From: Papio anubis
Taxonomy: Eukaryota; Chordata; Mammalia; Primates; Cercopithecidae
Assembly (NCBI RefSeq): GCF_008728515.1
Contig: NW_022161834.1
Span: 1-64,000 of the forward strand
Length of the DNA: 64,000 nt
Reading direction: 5' to 3'
The number at the start of each line of letters is the position of its first letter. Within the stretch, counting starts at the first letter, position 1. Made by a program: the position numbers and the translations under genes. The notes below the pieces were generated by a model. That model did not search any database. It was given only the letters and a program-made list of their open reading frames with translations, and was not told where the DNA came from. This document shows, piece after piece, positions 12,425-24,498 of the stretch.

Positions 12425-12722
12425 TTGTTTGTTTTTTTGAGATGAAATCTCGCTCTGTTGCCCAGGCTGGAGTGCAGTGGCATGATCCTGGTTCACCGCA
12501 ACCTCCACCTCCTGGGTTCAAGTGATTCTCCTGCCTCAGTCTCCCGAGTAGCTGGGACTACAGGCATGCACCACCATGCCTAGCTAATTTTTTTGTATTT
12601 TTAGTAGACACAGGGTTTCACCAAGTTGGTCAGGTTGATCTCAAACTACTGATTTCAAGTGATCCACCCACCATGACCTCTCAAAGTGCTAGGATTATAT
12701 GTTTGAGCCATTGCACCCAACC
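12425..12722 (-). mobile_element. AluS
   Basis: Full-length antisense Alu. Confidence 0.85.
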
Positions 12723-13333
12723 AGTTCTTTAGAGAAGTTTTACAAGTGTTTACCCTTCAAAAAGCTTAAAGTTCTATAAAAATGTTATGAACCTTTCCTA
12801 AATTCCCGGCTTTTAAAAGTGATGCATCCATAAGTGAGCCTAAGTACATAAAAGAAACTTGTGGTATCAGGAGCCAGGGCCAAAATGTGTGCATTGCTAG
12901 AACATGAAAAGCACCATCAGGGGATTACTTTTTAAATTTCTTTTTCAGGTTGTTCATTGTTGGTATATAGAAATGCTACTGATTTGTATATGTTGACTTT
13001 GTTTACTGTAACTTTATGGAATTTGTTTATCAGTTCTAATAGTTGTTTGATGGCATCTTTAGGTGTTTCCAAATGTAAGATTATGTCATCTGCAAACAAG
13101 GATAATTTGATTTCTTCGATTCTAATTTGGATGCTCTTTATTTATTACTCTTGTCTGATTGCTCTAGCTAGGACTTCCAGTACTATGTTGAGTAACAGTG
13201 GTGAAAGTGGGCATCCTTGTCTTTTCCAGATCTCAGAGGAAAGAGTTAATTTTTTCCCATTCAGTATGAAACTATCTGTGGGTCTTTCACATATGGTTTT
13301 TATTATGTTGAGGCATGTTCCTTTTATTCCCAG

Positions 13334-13598
13334 TTTTTTTTTTCTTTGAGACAGAGTCTCACTCTTTTGCCCAGGCTGGAGTGCAGTGGTGCGATCTCAG
13401 CTCACTGCAAGCTCTGCCTTCCAGGTTCACACCATTCTCCTGCCTCAGCCTCCCGAGTAGCTGGGACTACAGGCACCCGCCACCACACCTGGCTAATTTT
13501 TTTGTATTTTTTAGTAGAGATGGGTTTTCACCCTGTTAGCCAGGATGGTCTCAATCTCCTGACCTCGTGATCCGCCCGCCTTGGCCTCCCAAAGTATA
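13334..13598 (-). mobile_element. AluY inserted in L1
   Basis: Its head is missing; flanks ttcccagttttt and tacccagttttt look like a target duplication in L1 sequence. Confidence 0.85.
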
Positions 13599-13744
13599 CC
13601 CAGTTTTTTGAGGGTTTTTATCATGGAGGGACATTGAATTTTATCTTTTTTTTTTTTTTTTTTAGCATCAATTGAAATGATAATATGGTTTATATCCTTC
13701 ACTCTGTTGATATGATGTGTCACATTGATTGATTTCTGGTGGGG

Positions 13745-14015
13745 GTTTTTTTTGGTTGTTTTTTTGTTTGAGCGAGGTTCTTGCTCAGTCACCAAGGTTG
13801 GAATGCAGTAGCACAATCTTGGCTCTTTGGAACTTCTACCTCCTAGGCTCAAGTGATTCTTTCACCTCAGCCTCCTGAATAGCTGAGACCACAGGCGCAC
13901 ACCACCATGCCTGGCTAATTTTTTGTTTTTGTTTTTTGGTGGAGACAGGGTTTCACCTTGTTGCCCAGGCTCCCAAAGTGCTGGGATTATAGGTGTGAGT
14001 CACCATTCCTGGCCT
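13745..14015 (-). mobile_element. AluJ/S inserted in L1
   Basis: Diverged, internally deleted copy. Confidence 0.8.
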
Positions 14016-16577
14016 GATTTATGTATGTTGAACCATCCTTGCATTCCAGGGATAAATTTTACTTGGTCATGAAGAATGATCTTTTAAATGTCTTGTTGAA
14101 TGCAGTTTGCTAGTATTTTGTTGAAGATTTTTGCATCAATATTCATCGGGGACATTGGTCTGTAATTTTCTTTTTTTGATCTGTCTTTGTCTAGTTTTGA
14201 TCTCAGGGTAATACTGGCCTTGTAGAATGAGTTTGTATTCCCTTCTCCTCTATTTTCTGGAACAGTTTGAGTAGAATTGGTATTGGTTCTTCTTTAAATG
14301 TTTGGTGGAATTCAGCAGTGAAGCCATCAGGTCTTGGGCTTTTCCTTACTGGCAGACTTTTTATTATGACTTCAATCTCGTTACTTGTTATTGGTCTGGT
14401 CACACTTTGGAGTTCTTCATGGTAATATCTTGATAGGTTTATGTGTCTAGGAATTTATTCATTTTCTCTAGGTTCCCAATTTATTTGCATATAGTTGCTC
14501 ACAGTAGCCACTAATGATCCTTTGAATTTTTGTAGTATAAGTTGTAGTGTCTCCCTTTCCATTTCTGATTTTATTTATTTGGGTCTTCTTTTTTTTTCTT
14601 AGTCTAGGTAATGGTTTGTCAATTTTCCTTTTCAAAACACCAACTTTTTGTTTCATTGATCTTTTATGTTACTTTCTTCATTTCAATTTCATTTATTTGT
14701 GCTCTATCTTTATTATTTCTTTTCTTCTACTAATTTTGGGTTTGGCTTGCTCTTGCTTTTCTAGTCCTTTAAGATGCCTCATTATTTATTTGAAGTTTTT
14801 CTTCTTTTTTTGATGTAGACACTATTAACTTCCTTCTTGGTACTGCTTTCACTGTTTCCCATAGGTTTTGATATGTTCCGTTTCCATCATCATTTGTTTC
14901 AAGAAATTTTTCAATTTTTCTGATTTCTTCATTTACCCACTGGTCATTCAGGAGCATATTGTTTAATTTCCGTATATCTGTATAGTTTCTAAAATTCCTC
15001 TTGCTATTGATTTTTAGTTTTATTCCATTGTGGTCAGAGAAGATGCCTGATATTATCACAATTTTTAAAAATATATCAAGACTTGTTTTGTGACCTAACA
15101 TCTATACCTGAAAATGATCCATATGCTGAGAAGAATGTGTATTCTGCAGCTTAGATAAAATGTTCTGTAAATATCTCTTAGGTCCATTTGGCCTATAGAG
15201 CAGATTAAGTCCAATGTTTCTTTGTTGATTTTCTCCCTAGAAGATGGGTCCAATGCTGAAAGTGGGGTGTTGAAGTCCCCAGCTATTATTGTATTGAGGT
15301 CTCTCTCTCTCTTTCTCTTTAGTTCTAATAATATTTGGTTTATGTATCTGGGTGCTCCAGTATTGGGGGCACATGTATTTAAAATTGTTATATCCTCTTG
15401 CTGAATTGACCCCTTTATCATTATATAATGACCTTCTTTGTCTCTTCTTACAGTTTTCTGATGAACTCTATTTTGTCTGATATAAGTATAGTGACTTCTG
15501 TTCTTTTTTGGTTTCCATTAGCATGAAATATCTTTTTCCATCCCTTCATTTTCAGCCTGTGTATCTTTAAAGGAAAAGTGTTACCTGTATGCAACAGATC
15601 AGTCAGCCTTTTTAAAAAATGTTATTCAGCCCAATGAAAAGATAGTATGTCTTTTTACTGGGGAGTTTAGTTCATTTATATTCAATGTTATTACTGCTAA
15701 GTAAGGACTTACTCCTGCCATTTTGTTGTTTTCTAGTTACTTTATGGTTTTCTCTTCCTTCTTTCCTTCATTCCTGTCTTCCTTTTAGTGAAGATTATTT
15801 TCTCTGGTGGCATGATTTAATTTATTGCTCTGTGTGTGTGTTTTTGTGTGTAACCACATTAAGCTTTTAATAAACTAAAACATCAAAGTCTTTCTCCACA
15901 CAGGTAGCAGTTAAGTTATATTCTCCTCATGCTATTTTTAAGTTGATTTTAAAAATTAACTGCTCTATTCATTATAACCCAATAGGCTGAAAGGGAGAAT
16001 CTTTTAAACAAAATAATTACTATACTTCTTTGTCCAAGAGAAGGTGTGAAACAGCAAATACAGAAATTAGACACTGGCTCTTTATGTTTCTCAGTTGAAC
16101 CTTACCAGCCTAAACTGAAATCCAAGAGTTGGGACAGAGTTCAGCAGAAGGGCAGGAAGAACAGCTTTTCCTGTTTTTCCAGGGTCAAACCTTTACAACA
16201 TAACTTCATCATTTTTAGTGTTCAGTATTACAAATTACCAGAAGGGCTTTAAAAATAAGAATAATGTAAATCCAAAGTTAGTGTAAAAAATTCAGGGTAA
16301 AATAGTCAACCTGTTTGGGCTTTCTGTATTCCTGTTCCCATTCATTCTAGTAAATTTTTAACTATTTAGCCAAATGTGTACATTTTTGTTTGATAACGAG
16401 TTATTTCTCTCTGTTATGGCTACTTGTAGTTGTCTTGTTTCTTCATAATAAAGGCATTTTATAGTTTTCTGCAGATGTGCTCATCTAATACCATGATGCC
16501 AACCATTTGTTTTAAAGAAACACTGTCTAAAAATTAGCCATATAAAACCAGTCTTTACTTTTACTTCGAAAGGAAAG

Positions 16578-16583
16578 TTTATT
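16578..16583 (-). terminator. Candidate distal poly(A) signal of TMOD2
   Basis: AATAAA on the minus strand, followed downstream by a T-rich stretch (16555-16540 region). It is the most distal good hexamer before L1-dominated DNA. Choice among several hexamers is inference. Confidence 0.4.
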
Positions 16584-17490
16584 AATTCCCAATGTTCTTT
16601 ACATTTTCATTTGGAAATATCATTCCTGACAGAAATAGATACATTATATCTTTGAAAGCTAATTAATTAAAACAGTTTACATTTACCTTAGCATTAAGTC
16701 TGGCTGGCTAATTTCAAAGTATTAAAAATTGCACCTATTTGGGCCAACTGGGGTCCTGAATAATTATCCAGGGTAAAAGTATAATATTTCAAACTTTATA
16801 CATTTTGCTTTATCACACATTTACTTTCCACACAATGTTCAACTTCACATTTAAAAGGCAAATTAGTCTTTAATTCCCTAATGAATATAATAGTCTTGAT
16901 TTGATTGAAGTTTCAAATGGAAAATAAAACTATATGGAGTTTTCAGTAACTGCTTAGCCCAATAAATGTTGCCAATAGAAGTTTAAACACTTGTTTAAAC
17001 AGTTTACAAAGTATTACTTCCTTTGTTATCTTCAAAACAACACAGACACACATAAAGTCACACATTACAGGCATCTGAACTGGTAAAATGTTACAGATTA
17101 GTGGCATGCAGATATTTTACATTTTTAAGTACAATGAAAAATGCTGCTTATTCATTTTCCTTGAAGAGATGAAAACAACTAAGCTAAAGGCTTAATTAAA
17201 ATATAATTATTTCATGTATATAAGAGCTTTTGTTTTTAAACCAAAGTGGCAGAGATAAGAATTTTAGGTTAGAATAACTTATTTCTTAACTGAAGATTGT
17301 CACTGGCAACATTTGGTACTAAAATAAAATTTCCTCAAAAAGCACATTTCCTATTGATCTCATTTCACCATATGGCCGATTCCTATCTACTCACAGTTAG
17401 ATTACCCAAAGGAAGTTTTAAATCCTGGGTCAGCCTCTCTCAATTGCACAGTATACTTTTGATTGGCTTCTCTGTTTCCTAGTCAATACT

Positions 17491-17522
17491 TACACACACA
17501 CACACACACATACACACATACA
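17491..17522. repeat. (CA)n microsatellite in the TMOD2 3' UTR
   Basis: About ten CA units, then interrupted CA/TA. Confidence 0.9.
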
Positions 17523-17634
17523 CTTTAAATAAGAGCCTACAAAAAATGCTGTGTTTACTGTGCTCAGTTTCTTTCTTTGCCTCCCCTCCTCTCCTTTCCC
17601 ACTGGTTGAGGAGCAAGATAGTATATATTTTATT

Positions 17635-17927
17635 TATTTTTTTGAGATGGAGTTTCGCTCTTGTCACCCAGGCTGGAGTGCAGTGGTATGATCTCGGCAC
17701 ACTACAACCTCCACCTCCTGGGTTCAAGCGATTTTCCTGCCTCAGCTTCCCCAGTAGCTGGAATTACACGCTCTTGCCACCAGGCCCAGCTAATTTTTTG
17801 TATTTTTAGTAGAGACGGGGTTTCACCATATTGGCCAGGCTGGTCTTGAACTCCTGATCTCAGGTGATCCACCTGCCTTGGCCTCCCAAAGTGCTGGGAT
17901 TACAGGCATGAGCCACTATGCCCAGCC
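17635..17927 (-). mobile_element. AluS inside the TMOD2 3' UTR
   Basis: Sense strand of this Alu runs with TMOD2, so the UTR would carry a sense Alu. Confidence 0.85.
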
Positions 17928-18119
17928 TAAATAGTATATATTTTTAAGTATCCTTTCAGAAAAGGCCGCTCATCCACAACTATTCTGAAGACAGTAAAGA
18001 ACTATTGAAGAGGAAGAAAAAACTGGCTGTGCAATAGTCAGACCTCCTCTGAACAAAGCCTCCTGGAGGAAAACAGAGCTGCAGTGGAGGCATTACTCAC
18101 CCATGTTCAGAGGCAATGG

Positions 18120-18290
18120 AAACGATTTAGAATCATAGGCTTGTCAAGTATTGGAGCTGGAAGGGACCTTAGGGAGCACTGAATCCACTCACTTCATTTT
18201 ACAGATGAAATGAAGACAAGATAGATGGGAGAGTCTTGCCCAAAGTCACATACAGCTGGCATCCAAATCAGTATTGTTTCCCAAAAATAT
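18120..18290. repeat. Old MIR-related SINE relic in the 3' UTR
   Basis: ggagctggaagggaccttag and cattttacagatgaaatgaa are shared by many ancient mammalian SINE-type repeats. Confidence 0.5.
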
Positions 18291-19064
18291 CACATGGTGG
18301 CAAATGGAGCATAACTCTGTGGGGCTGGACAACAGCTAAATTCAAGCAATATTTGTTCATTAAGCACCTACTATGTACAAGGCACCTTATGAGATGGTAC
18401 TTAAGATACAAAGATGGATGAGACACAGTCCTGACTCCAAGGGCTTATGAAAGTCCTTGGAGGCCATGCTTCAAAACCTTTCTTAGCAGAAATATTACTG
18501 ACTAGGGCTAAGGTTGCTGGTGATAACAAGGCAGCTGCTGCCCTGCAGAGCTGATCCCACAACAGGTGGCATTTTCTCCCCTTCACTATCTATCAGAACT
18601 GGTGCTTGTTACTCAGCTGCTAGGCATGAAAATTCTTGAAACCCTAGGGACACTCTTCTCTCCTAGGCCTCCAGTCATACCTGAAGTCTTAGCCTCTCCC
18701 ACCTGCAGCAATGACAGGAGGGCAGTCGTGCTCCAGACCCTCCTCTCAATTCTCAACTGTTTGCTTTCTCCCTTGTGCCCAGCCTCGGCCCTCTGCAAGG
18801 ATTCTGACAATTTCCCAAGGTACTGTCAAAGTGACCCAGGAAAATGTCCTACCATATACATCACTGGTATCTAACTTCCACCGCCCCATCAACCACCTCT
18901 CCCACCTCTATGTGGGAGCTGAAATAACTCCAGTCCCTGATGACACACCCAAGCCTCAATTGCCCACACTCCAAAAGATGAGGAAGATGTAATGGTTGGT
19001 TAGAATAAAACCGATTCAAGAGGCAGTGGAAAATAGTGATTTGATAATAAAACTGATCTCTCAC

Positions 19065-19290
19065 ATTTGTATGGCGCTTTCCAGTTTATATAGTGTTTGT
19101 ATCCAGTTATCTGATTATATTCTTACCACAACTCTGTGAGGTAGTTAGTGAAGATATTATTCCCATTTTATAGCTGAAGAACCTTAGGCTCGAGAGACCA
19201 AGTGGTTTGCCCAAAGTTACTCAGCTAAGGAAGTGTGGAGCCAAGTGTCCACGTTTCTTGACTCCAAATCCAGTGCTCTTCCCCCTATAT
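19065..19290. repeat. Old MIR-era repeat relic in the 3' UTR
   Basis: tatggcgctttccagtttat, ctctgtgaggtagttagtg and cattttatagctgaagaac resemble a common ancient repeat. The family is uncertain. Confidence 0.5.
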
Positions 19291-20689
19291 AGTCTATAAT
19301 TGGCAGGCAATTGAATGAATTGCCCATGATCATATACCTGCTAAGTGTTGGTGATGGGATTAGGATTCAGTCTCCAAATCTGTTAGTACGGTGCCCCTTC
19401 ACCATACCAACTAGCTGGGCCAATGTGCTCAGAATCACTACCATGGAAGAGATCAGAAGAAAATCTAGTTAGTTAATTACTCTTTTCTGTGTCTAGGTTG
19501 TCAGCTCTCTCCTTCAGCCTCCCCCAAGTCAACAATGTATCCCAACTGGCAAAGCCTCTAAAACATGTACTGTTTCTAGAACAGAACCCAGAGTCAGGTT
19601 ATAAATTTAAACTTGCAACTCCACTTCCATTGGTCTACTGATTATTCAGTCATTGCTATTACAGACATATGGGAAAGAGGTAAGCAGAGCAAATCTCAGT
19701 TCTGCCATTAAACAAATGTAAACCTTTAATTTCCATCCTCCTTCCCCACCTCGGTCAGCAATTTGACTTCTTAACTTCTGAACTACAAAGTAAAATCCAA
19801 TCTGATCTAGTGCTGGGGAGTAGGAAAGCAGTGAATAACATCCCTGAAGTTCTTGGCACTTTTCTCTGGCCAGTATATCACAACAGGAGGCCCTATCGTG
19901 TGATTTTCCTCCAGTGGGCTCAGCTGGATGCTTCCAAGCACTCTTACACCTTTCCTTTGTGTGCGTCTCAGTACGTTAGCTACGAGTAGCAGGGATATTT
20001 GAGATGAAAGCAATAAGGGGAGGTAAAGGGAAGTTGCGAGTGGAAGGTAGAGCTAGGACCTTTCCTCTTAGTTCTCTGCTAATTAAAACGAAAACAGCTA
20101 TTATTGCATCATTAGTGGAAGAGGGGAAGGAAGCTTCAGGATCATGACTTAAAACCTGACTCCAGAAACAGTTCTACCGAATACAGGTAACATAGCACAG
20201 AACCTAGTGTTCTCAACTTCCTGCCCTCTGCCCTTTTTTGCTGATGCTATAAATACTTGAATTAAATATGGGATCTTCTTTGTAAAAAAGGCACTCAATC
20301 TACTCCCCAATCCCAGAAAGACATATAAAATTATATTAGTCCAGAATTTTTATGCTTCCTCTGTCTCCTTCATAGTGCCTAGGGGAGGGCTGAGTACATC
20401 ATATCTGTGAACAAGGAAATAGCTGCACATGTGTTTGTAAATTCCAGAGGGCTATCTTACACTTAAAGCATGCTGATGCTTAACATTGGTTTTAAGAGTT
20501 TTCAGTTTGAGCATCTGAAATATTCTCATGGCAGCTATACGGAAGACATTGGTTTCCCTAATGCTGGTGCCCTGTCAGGGGCCATGTTTCTGTTGGAAGA
20601 GAAGCACCTGTTCTTTGGGCTGGTGTGCCAGTCTCCCCTTAGGGAAATTGGTTTGAGGAGTACAGGCACTGGGATGATTTCTGAGTTTT

Positions 20690-21790
20690 TAAATGAATGG
20701 ACTTTTATTGTAAGATGAACTGCATGCCCCTCCAGGTTGGTAATCTTCTAACCTGGGCCTGCAGCAACTTGGACAGGGACAAGGGAAGCAGGGCTGAGAG
20801 ACTGCGTCTCCCTCCAATCAATTTTCCAGATGAAGCCAAATACCTCATTACAGTATTTGATGATCTTTATGTACAAAATATTTATATACAATGAGCCCTA
20901 CAAAGATGGAAGAAAGGGGCTTAATCATGTTGATGAGGATGGAATGTTAAATACATTAGGCAAACGGATAGATTTGGTGCTAGAACAGCTAAATGATTTC
21001 TAGGCTTCTAATATTTATTTCCTAAGAGTCATCCTCTACATAGCTATAAAATGTGGTGGTTGGTAACATAAACTGCAAACTCTAGGGAGTAATTTCATAT
21101 TTAACCTGGGCCTGCAGCAATTCTAAAAAGGACAAGGGAAGAGGACTGGGGAGAGAGCATCTCCCTTCAATCAGTTGTCCAGATGTAGCCAAATACCTAG
21201 TTAGATATCTGACAGTACACATGCACATACACACACGACACTTATTTACATTATACCCTCCAAAGATGAAAGAAACTAAGTCATTTAATCACGCTGATGA
21301 GGATGAAAACAGCTTCCAGTTATACACAATAAGCAGATGGGGAGCTGCAGTGCTGAACTAATCATATGATTTCTAGACTTCTAAGGTTTATCTCCTAAAC
21401 ATCATCTACATATGCCGTAATAGATGTTGGTGATATGAGCCCACAAGTCCAGGTGAATGATTTTATACTTAAAGTGGACCTGCACAACTCTAAAAGGGGG
21501 CGGGGGGAGATAGGCCTGGGGAGAAGTTATCTCCCTTCAATCAGTTATCCAAATATTGTCAAATATCTCAACACAGTATCTGGCAAAACAAATACATAGA
21601 AAAAAATTTATATACATTATGCCCCATTACAATGGATAGCAAAGGATTAACTGTGCCCATGATGATGAAAGACCTACCATTTCCACATACTTTGGGCAGA
21701 GAGAGGGATGAAGTCCTAGGCTAATTAAATGGTGGATAGGCTCCTCAAGTGTATATTTTTCTAAGGATTATCGTCAATATGTGCATACTC
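20690..21790. repeat. Three diverged tandem copies of a ~360-bp unit in the TMOD2 3' UTR
   Basis: Three successive segments share the same order of landmarks: (aac)ctgggcctgcagcaa or its variant at about 20751, 21104 and 21473; then a purine-rich run; then ctccctccaatca, ctcccttcaatca and ctcccttcaatca; then (c)caaatacct; then tatataca/tttacatta; then gatgaggatg or gatgatgaaag; then gatttctaggcttct or its variant. Spacing is 353 and about 369 bp. The copies clearly differ by substitutions and small indels, so the duplication is old. I do not recognise the unit as any named repeat family. Confidence 0.85.
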
Positions 21791-24463
21791 ATGGAAATGC
21801 CACCTTTCAAGCCACTTTAAAAACACAGGTAATAATAAAACAAACTGATTAGTAATCAACATTTCATTTCATAGACTCTGTTGCATGCGACCCAACTATT
21901 TTATAAGCTAAAAACAGTGCTATATTTTTGATAATTTTCCATTATCTTGCTTTAATACTATCAATAACTGCTTGTACAAAAGAAACAGCCATGGTTGAAC
22001 TCTGATTTTTTTTTTTTCTTGCTTTCTGCCAGAGTTTGCCAACAACTGCTTTAGCCCCCAGTTCACAGCACTGTGGGGCTGCAAGGAATGCTCTATAAGG
22101 TCCGGGATTTTAAGAGGCAAGGCAAGAAAGAGAGTGAGAAAAAAAAAAAGGAAAAAGGCTTACTTGGAGAGGCAGGTCAGGGACTGAGCACTTAAATAGG
22201 TTTGTAACAAATCCAAAGAGGAGAAAAGACATCTAAGAGAAATGTTCTTCCCTTTGGCAACATGGTAAGCAAAACATATGTATAAAAACATTTGTAATTT
22301 CACCCAGTGGTGTGCTGATGAATGCTTATCAACCAGCAATCTAGAGGGGGAGAAAGCCCCAGTTTCTTACATATTGCTAATTTCTGTGATGTAAATATTT
22401 CTACCACGGCCAATTTCAAGCCATTGTAGTAACAAGAAGTAGTGAACATGGAGTTGAGAGGATATGTTCAGTAGCATACTATTAAGTAGTATTTCTACAT
22501 ACATACCTACTAGATGTAAATAATCTTAAGAGGTTAGAAAATAGTAAAATGTAAGATTTTTGAGTATAGTATTTGTTACTTTTGTCCTTAATATAATTCA
22601 TTCAATTGTAAGTACACATCATTTCATTTTAAATAATGGCTGTATTGAACAACCAGTTTGCAAAATTCTTGAAAATACAACAATTGGCAAGCCTGTACAA
22701 GTTGACTCCAACACATCACACCTAAATGGGTGAAAAGGAAGGAAAAATCAGACTGAAAACCATGAAACAGTATTTACTGTGTTTTTAAAATAGATAAGGA
22801 GATGAAGCCATAAACTAATTAAAGGATTTTTAGGGCCAAAGGTGTTAGAATATTCTGCTTATTGTGTTCTCAAAAATTAAAAAAATTTCAAGAAAATGAG
22901 ATATTTCAAAGGACTTCAGAGACACAGCTGTGGGTACTTATAATACAGGTAAATGTCCAACTTTACAAGGGCTATCTTAAACAGATTCCATGTGTTTTAC
23001 AAGCTAAATAGAATAACAGAATAATATATTAATCATTTTCCTATTCACTTGTTTTATTGCTACCAGGCAACTAAGGAACACTCACTCGGTTACGAAACAA
23101 ACTCTGGAATTTGTTTAGTAACAAATTAGAGAAAAGAAGAGAAAAACGACAATGAATTGGAAGAAAGGGAGGGGAGAAAGGAGGAATACAGGGTGAGTTG
23201 CCTTGGGCAGTGTCAGAATGTCACCAATCACAACCTCAGGCACTGACAGTTATCAGAGTAGTGCACTTGAGCCAAAGGCTGCAGTCACCTGCTTCCTTAG
23301 TTTAGCATTGCATTTTTACACCACTACATCAAAAGATTAATGCACACTACAATGCAACCATTTCAGCTGTACTTTCACAGGCTTTGTCCTTGAGATGACA
23401 TGCATCTGGATAAATGATAATTCACATTTTTCTCCTGACATTCGCAAATGTCTGGATGGATCATGTACTGCGGACAAAAGTCTAGATAATTAACCTGAAT
23501 GTTCATCTTTCATCCTGTGATCTTGTTACACTAAAGACAAAGCCATAAATGCTTCTAAAATTTGCCCAAAAAATGCAATCATGTGCATCAGACAGCCTTA
23601 AGATACAATATTATTGTTTTATTCAGGAATGTACTGTTTTAAAAGCTTCTCTCTTACTAACATTTAGAAAATTTCTATCATGTTTGAAAAACTTTAAAAC
23701 AGCTTTGTAAATAGTTATCCTTTAAAGTCATGTTAAAGATTCAATTTATGTTGAATAGTCAGTAAAAGTAGGTGTGCTAATTCATTTTGCTACCTGTGAG
23801 TCTGGCTTGAAGCTACATTTGTGGGTTAACAAATAGACTTCTTTGCTAATACTGTTTTAAAGTGTCATAATGTTGTCTTGCTTTATGAAGATGACACTAC
23901 TGATCTCCAATCAACAGGGCATGTGCATTTACTGATTTTTCTGAAACGAAGACAGAATTTGCGCTAAATTGGTCACATTTTCACATGCAGTGAAAGATTG
24001 GCAATACTAACTTCTTATGTGGTCAGCAGAACACTTCTGATGTATTTAGCCTAACTCAAAGCTATGCATGTAAACAGAGATAGGCCTCTATCATAATCAC
24101 AATTACAAACACATAGTATACACTAAATTCCTTTCAATGATTAAAAAAAAAAGTTCATGTAAGAAAGCAAGACAACCCAATAAGAAAGTGGTTAAATTCA
24201 TTTTCCATGTCGTCACTCTCTAAAATCTGCATCAGTCCATTTGTCAAGTTGCCAGAAGTGCCCATGAGCAAATAAAACAATTGTATATATTACAAAATCC
24301 AAGATAAATAAGTAGTGCTAAAAAAGAATAACAATTAAATTATTAGTTATGTGGTTAACGGAAATGAACAAACTTTGATAAAATGGTCCCGATGGGGAAG
24401 AAGAAGAGTATTTGTTTTTCAATGGCCACACCACGGTGAAACTTCACTCCTCCCTGAGGAAGT

Positions 24464-24498
24464 TTACCTTCTGTCTGCTTCAACTCTCTTCTTACGAA
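24464..24498 (-). CDS. TMOD2: TMOD2 terminal coding exon 10 (residues 341-351, stop)
   Basis: After a ttacctag acceptor, two bases complete Val 341 and ten further codons encode RKKRVEADRR, then TAA at 24464-24466. Only 35 bp of this exon are coding; the rest is a very long 3' UTR. The basic tail RKKRVEADRR is the TMOD2 C terminus as I know the family, and the total of 351 residues equals the usual TMOD2 length. It is too short to be found as an open reading frame and was located from its splice acceptor and the required frame. Confidence 0.95.

Larger units (their letters stand above)
12945..15870 (-). mobile_element. L1 internal fragment (ORF2 region), two Alus inside
   Basis: Antisense to the + strand. 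Minus-strand frames contain L1 endonuclease-type (15095-15421) and reverse-transcriptase-type (14203-14403) peptides with many stops. Alus at 13334-13600 and 13745-14015 interrupt it. It looks older than the intron-7 L1. Confidence 0.85.
6111..16559. other. TMOD3-TMOD2 intergenic region
   Basis: This holds eight antisense Alus, an L1 internal fragment (12945-15870), L2 relics (8915-9425, 11090-11230) and an LTR-like segment (9720-10110). Unique sequence without recognised features lies at 6111-7085, 7390-7580, 8135-8585, 10115-10780, 11235-11660 and 15875-16559. No gene was recognised. Confidence 0.6.
16560..24463 (-). other. TMOD2: TMOD2 3' untranslated region (3' limit estimated)
   Basis: From the TAA to about 16560 the sequence is AT-rich, largely repeat-free and without coding signs, unlike the Alu-packed introns. 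AATAAA hexamers on the minus strand are seen at 23618-23623, 23053-23058, 20704-20709 and 16578-16583. The last is followed by T-rich DNA and would give a ~7.9-kb UTR, in line with my recollection that TMOD2 mRNA is over 9 kb. The UTR contains one antisense Alu (about 17635-17927), MIR-like relics (18120-18290, 19065-19290) and the three-copy ~360-bp repeat. Which poly(A) site is used cannot be told from sequence. Confidence 0.6.

Noticed and set aside
20470..20718. 82-codon plus-strand ORF just before the triplication
   Set aside because: It lies antisense in the TMOD2 3' UTR, shows no recognisable family, and has no splice or promoter support. Its length is expected by chance.
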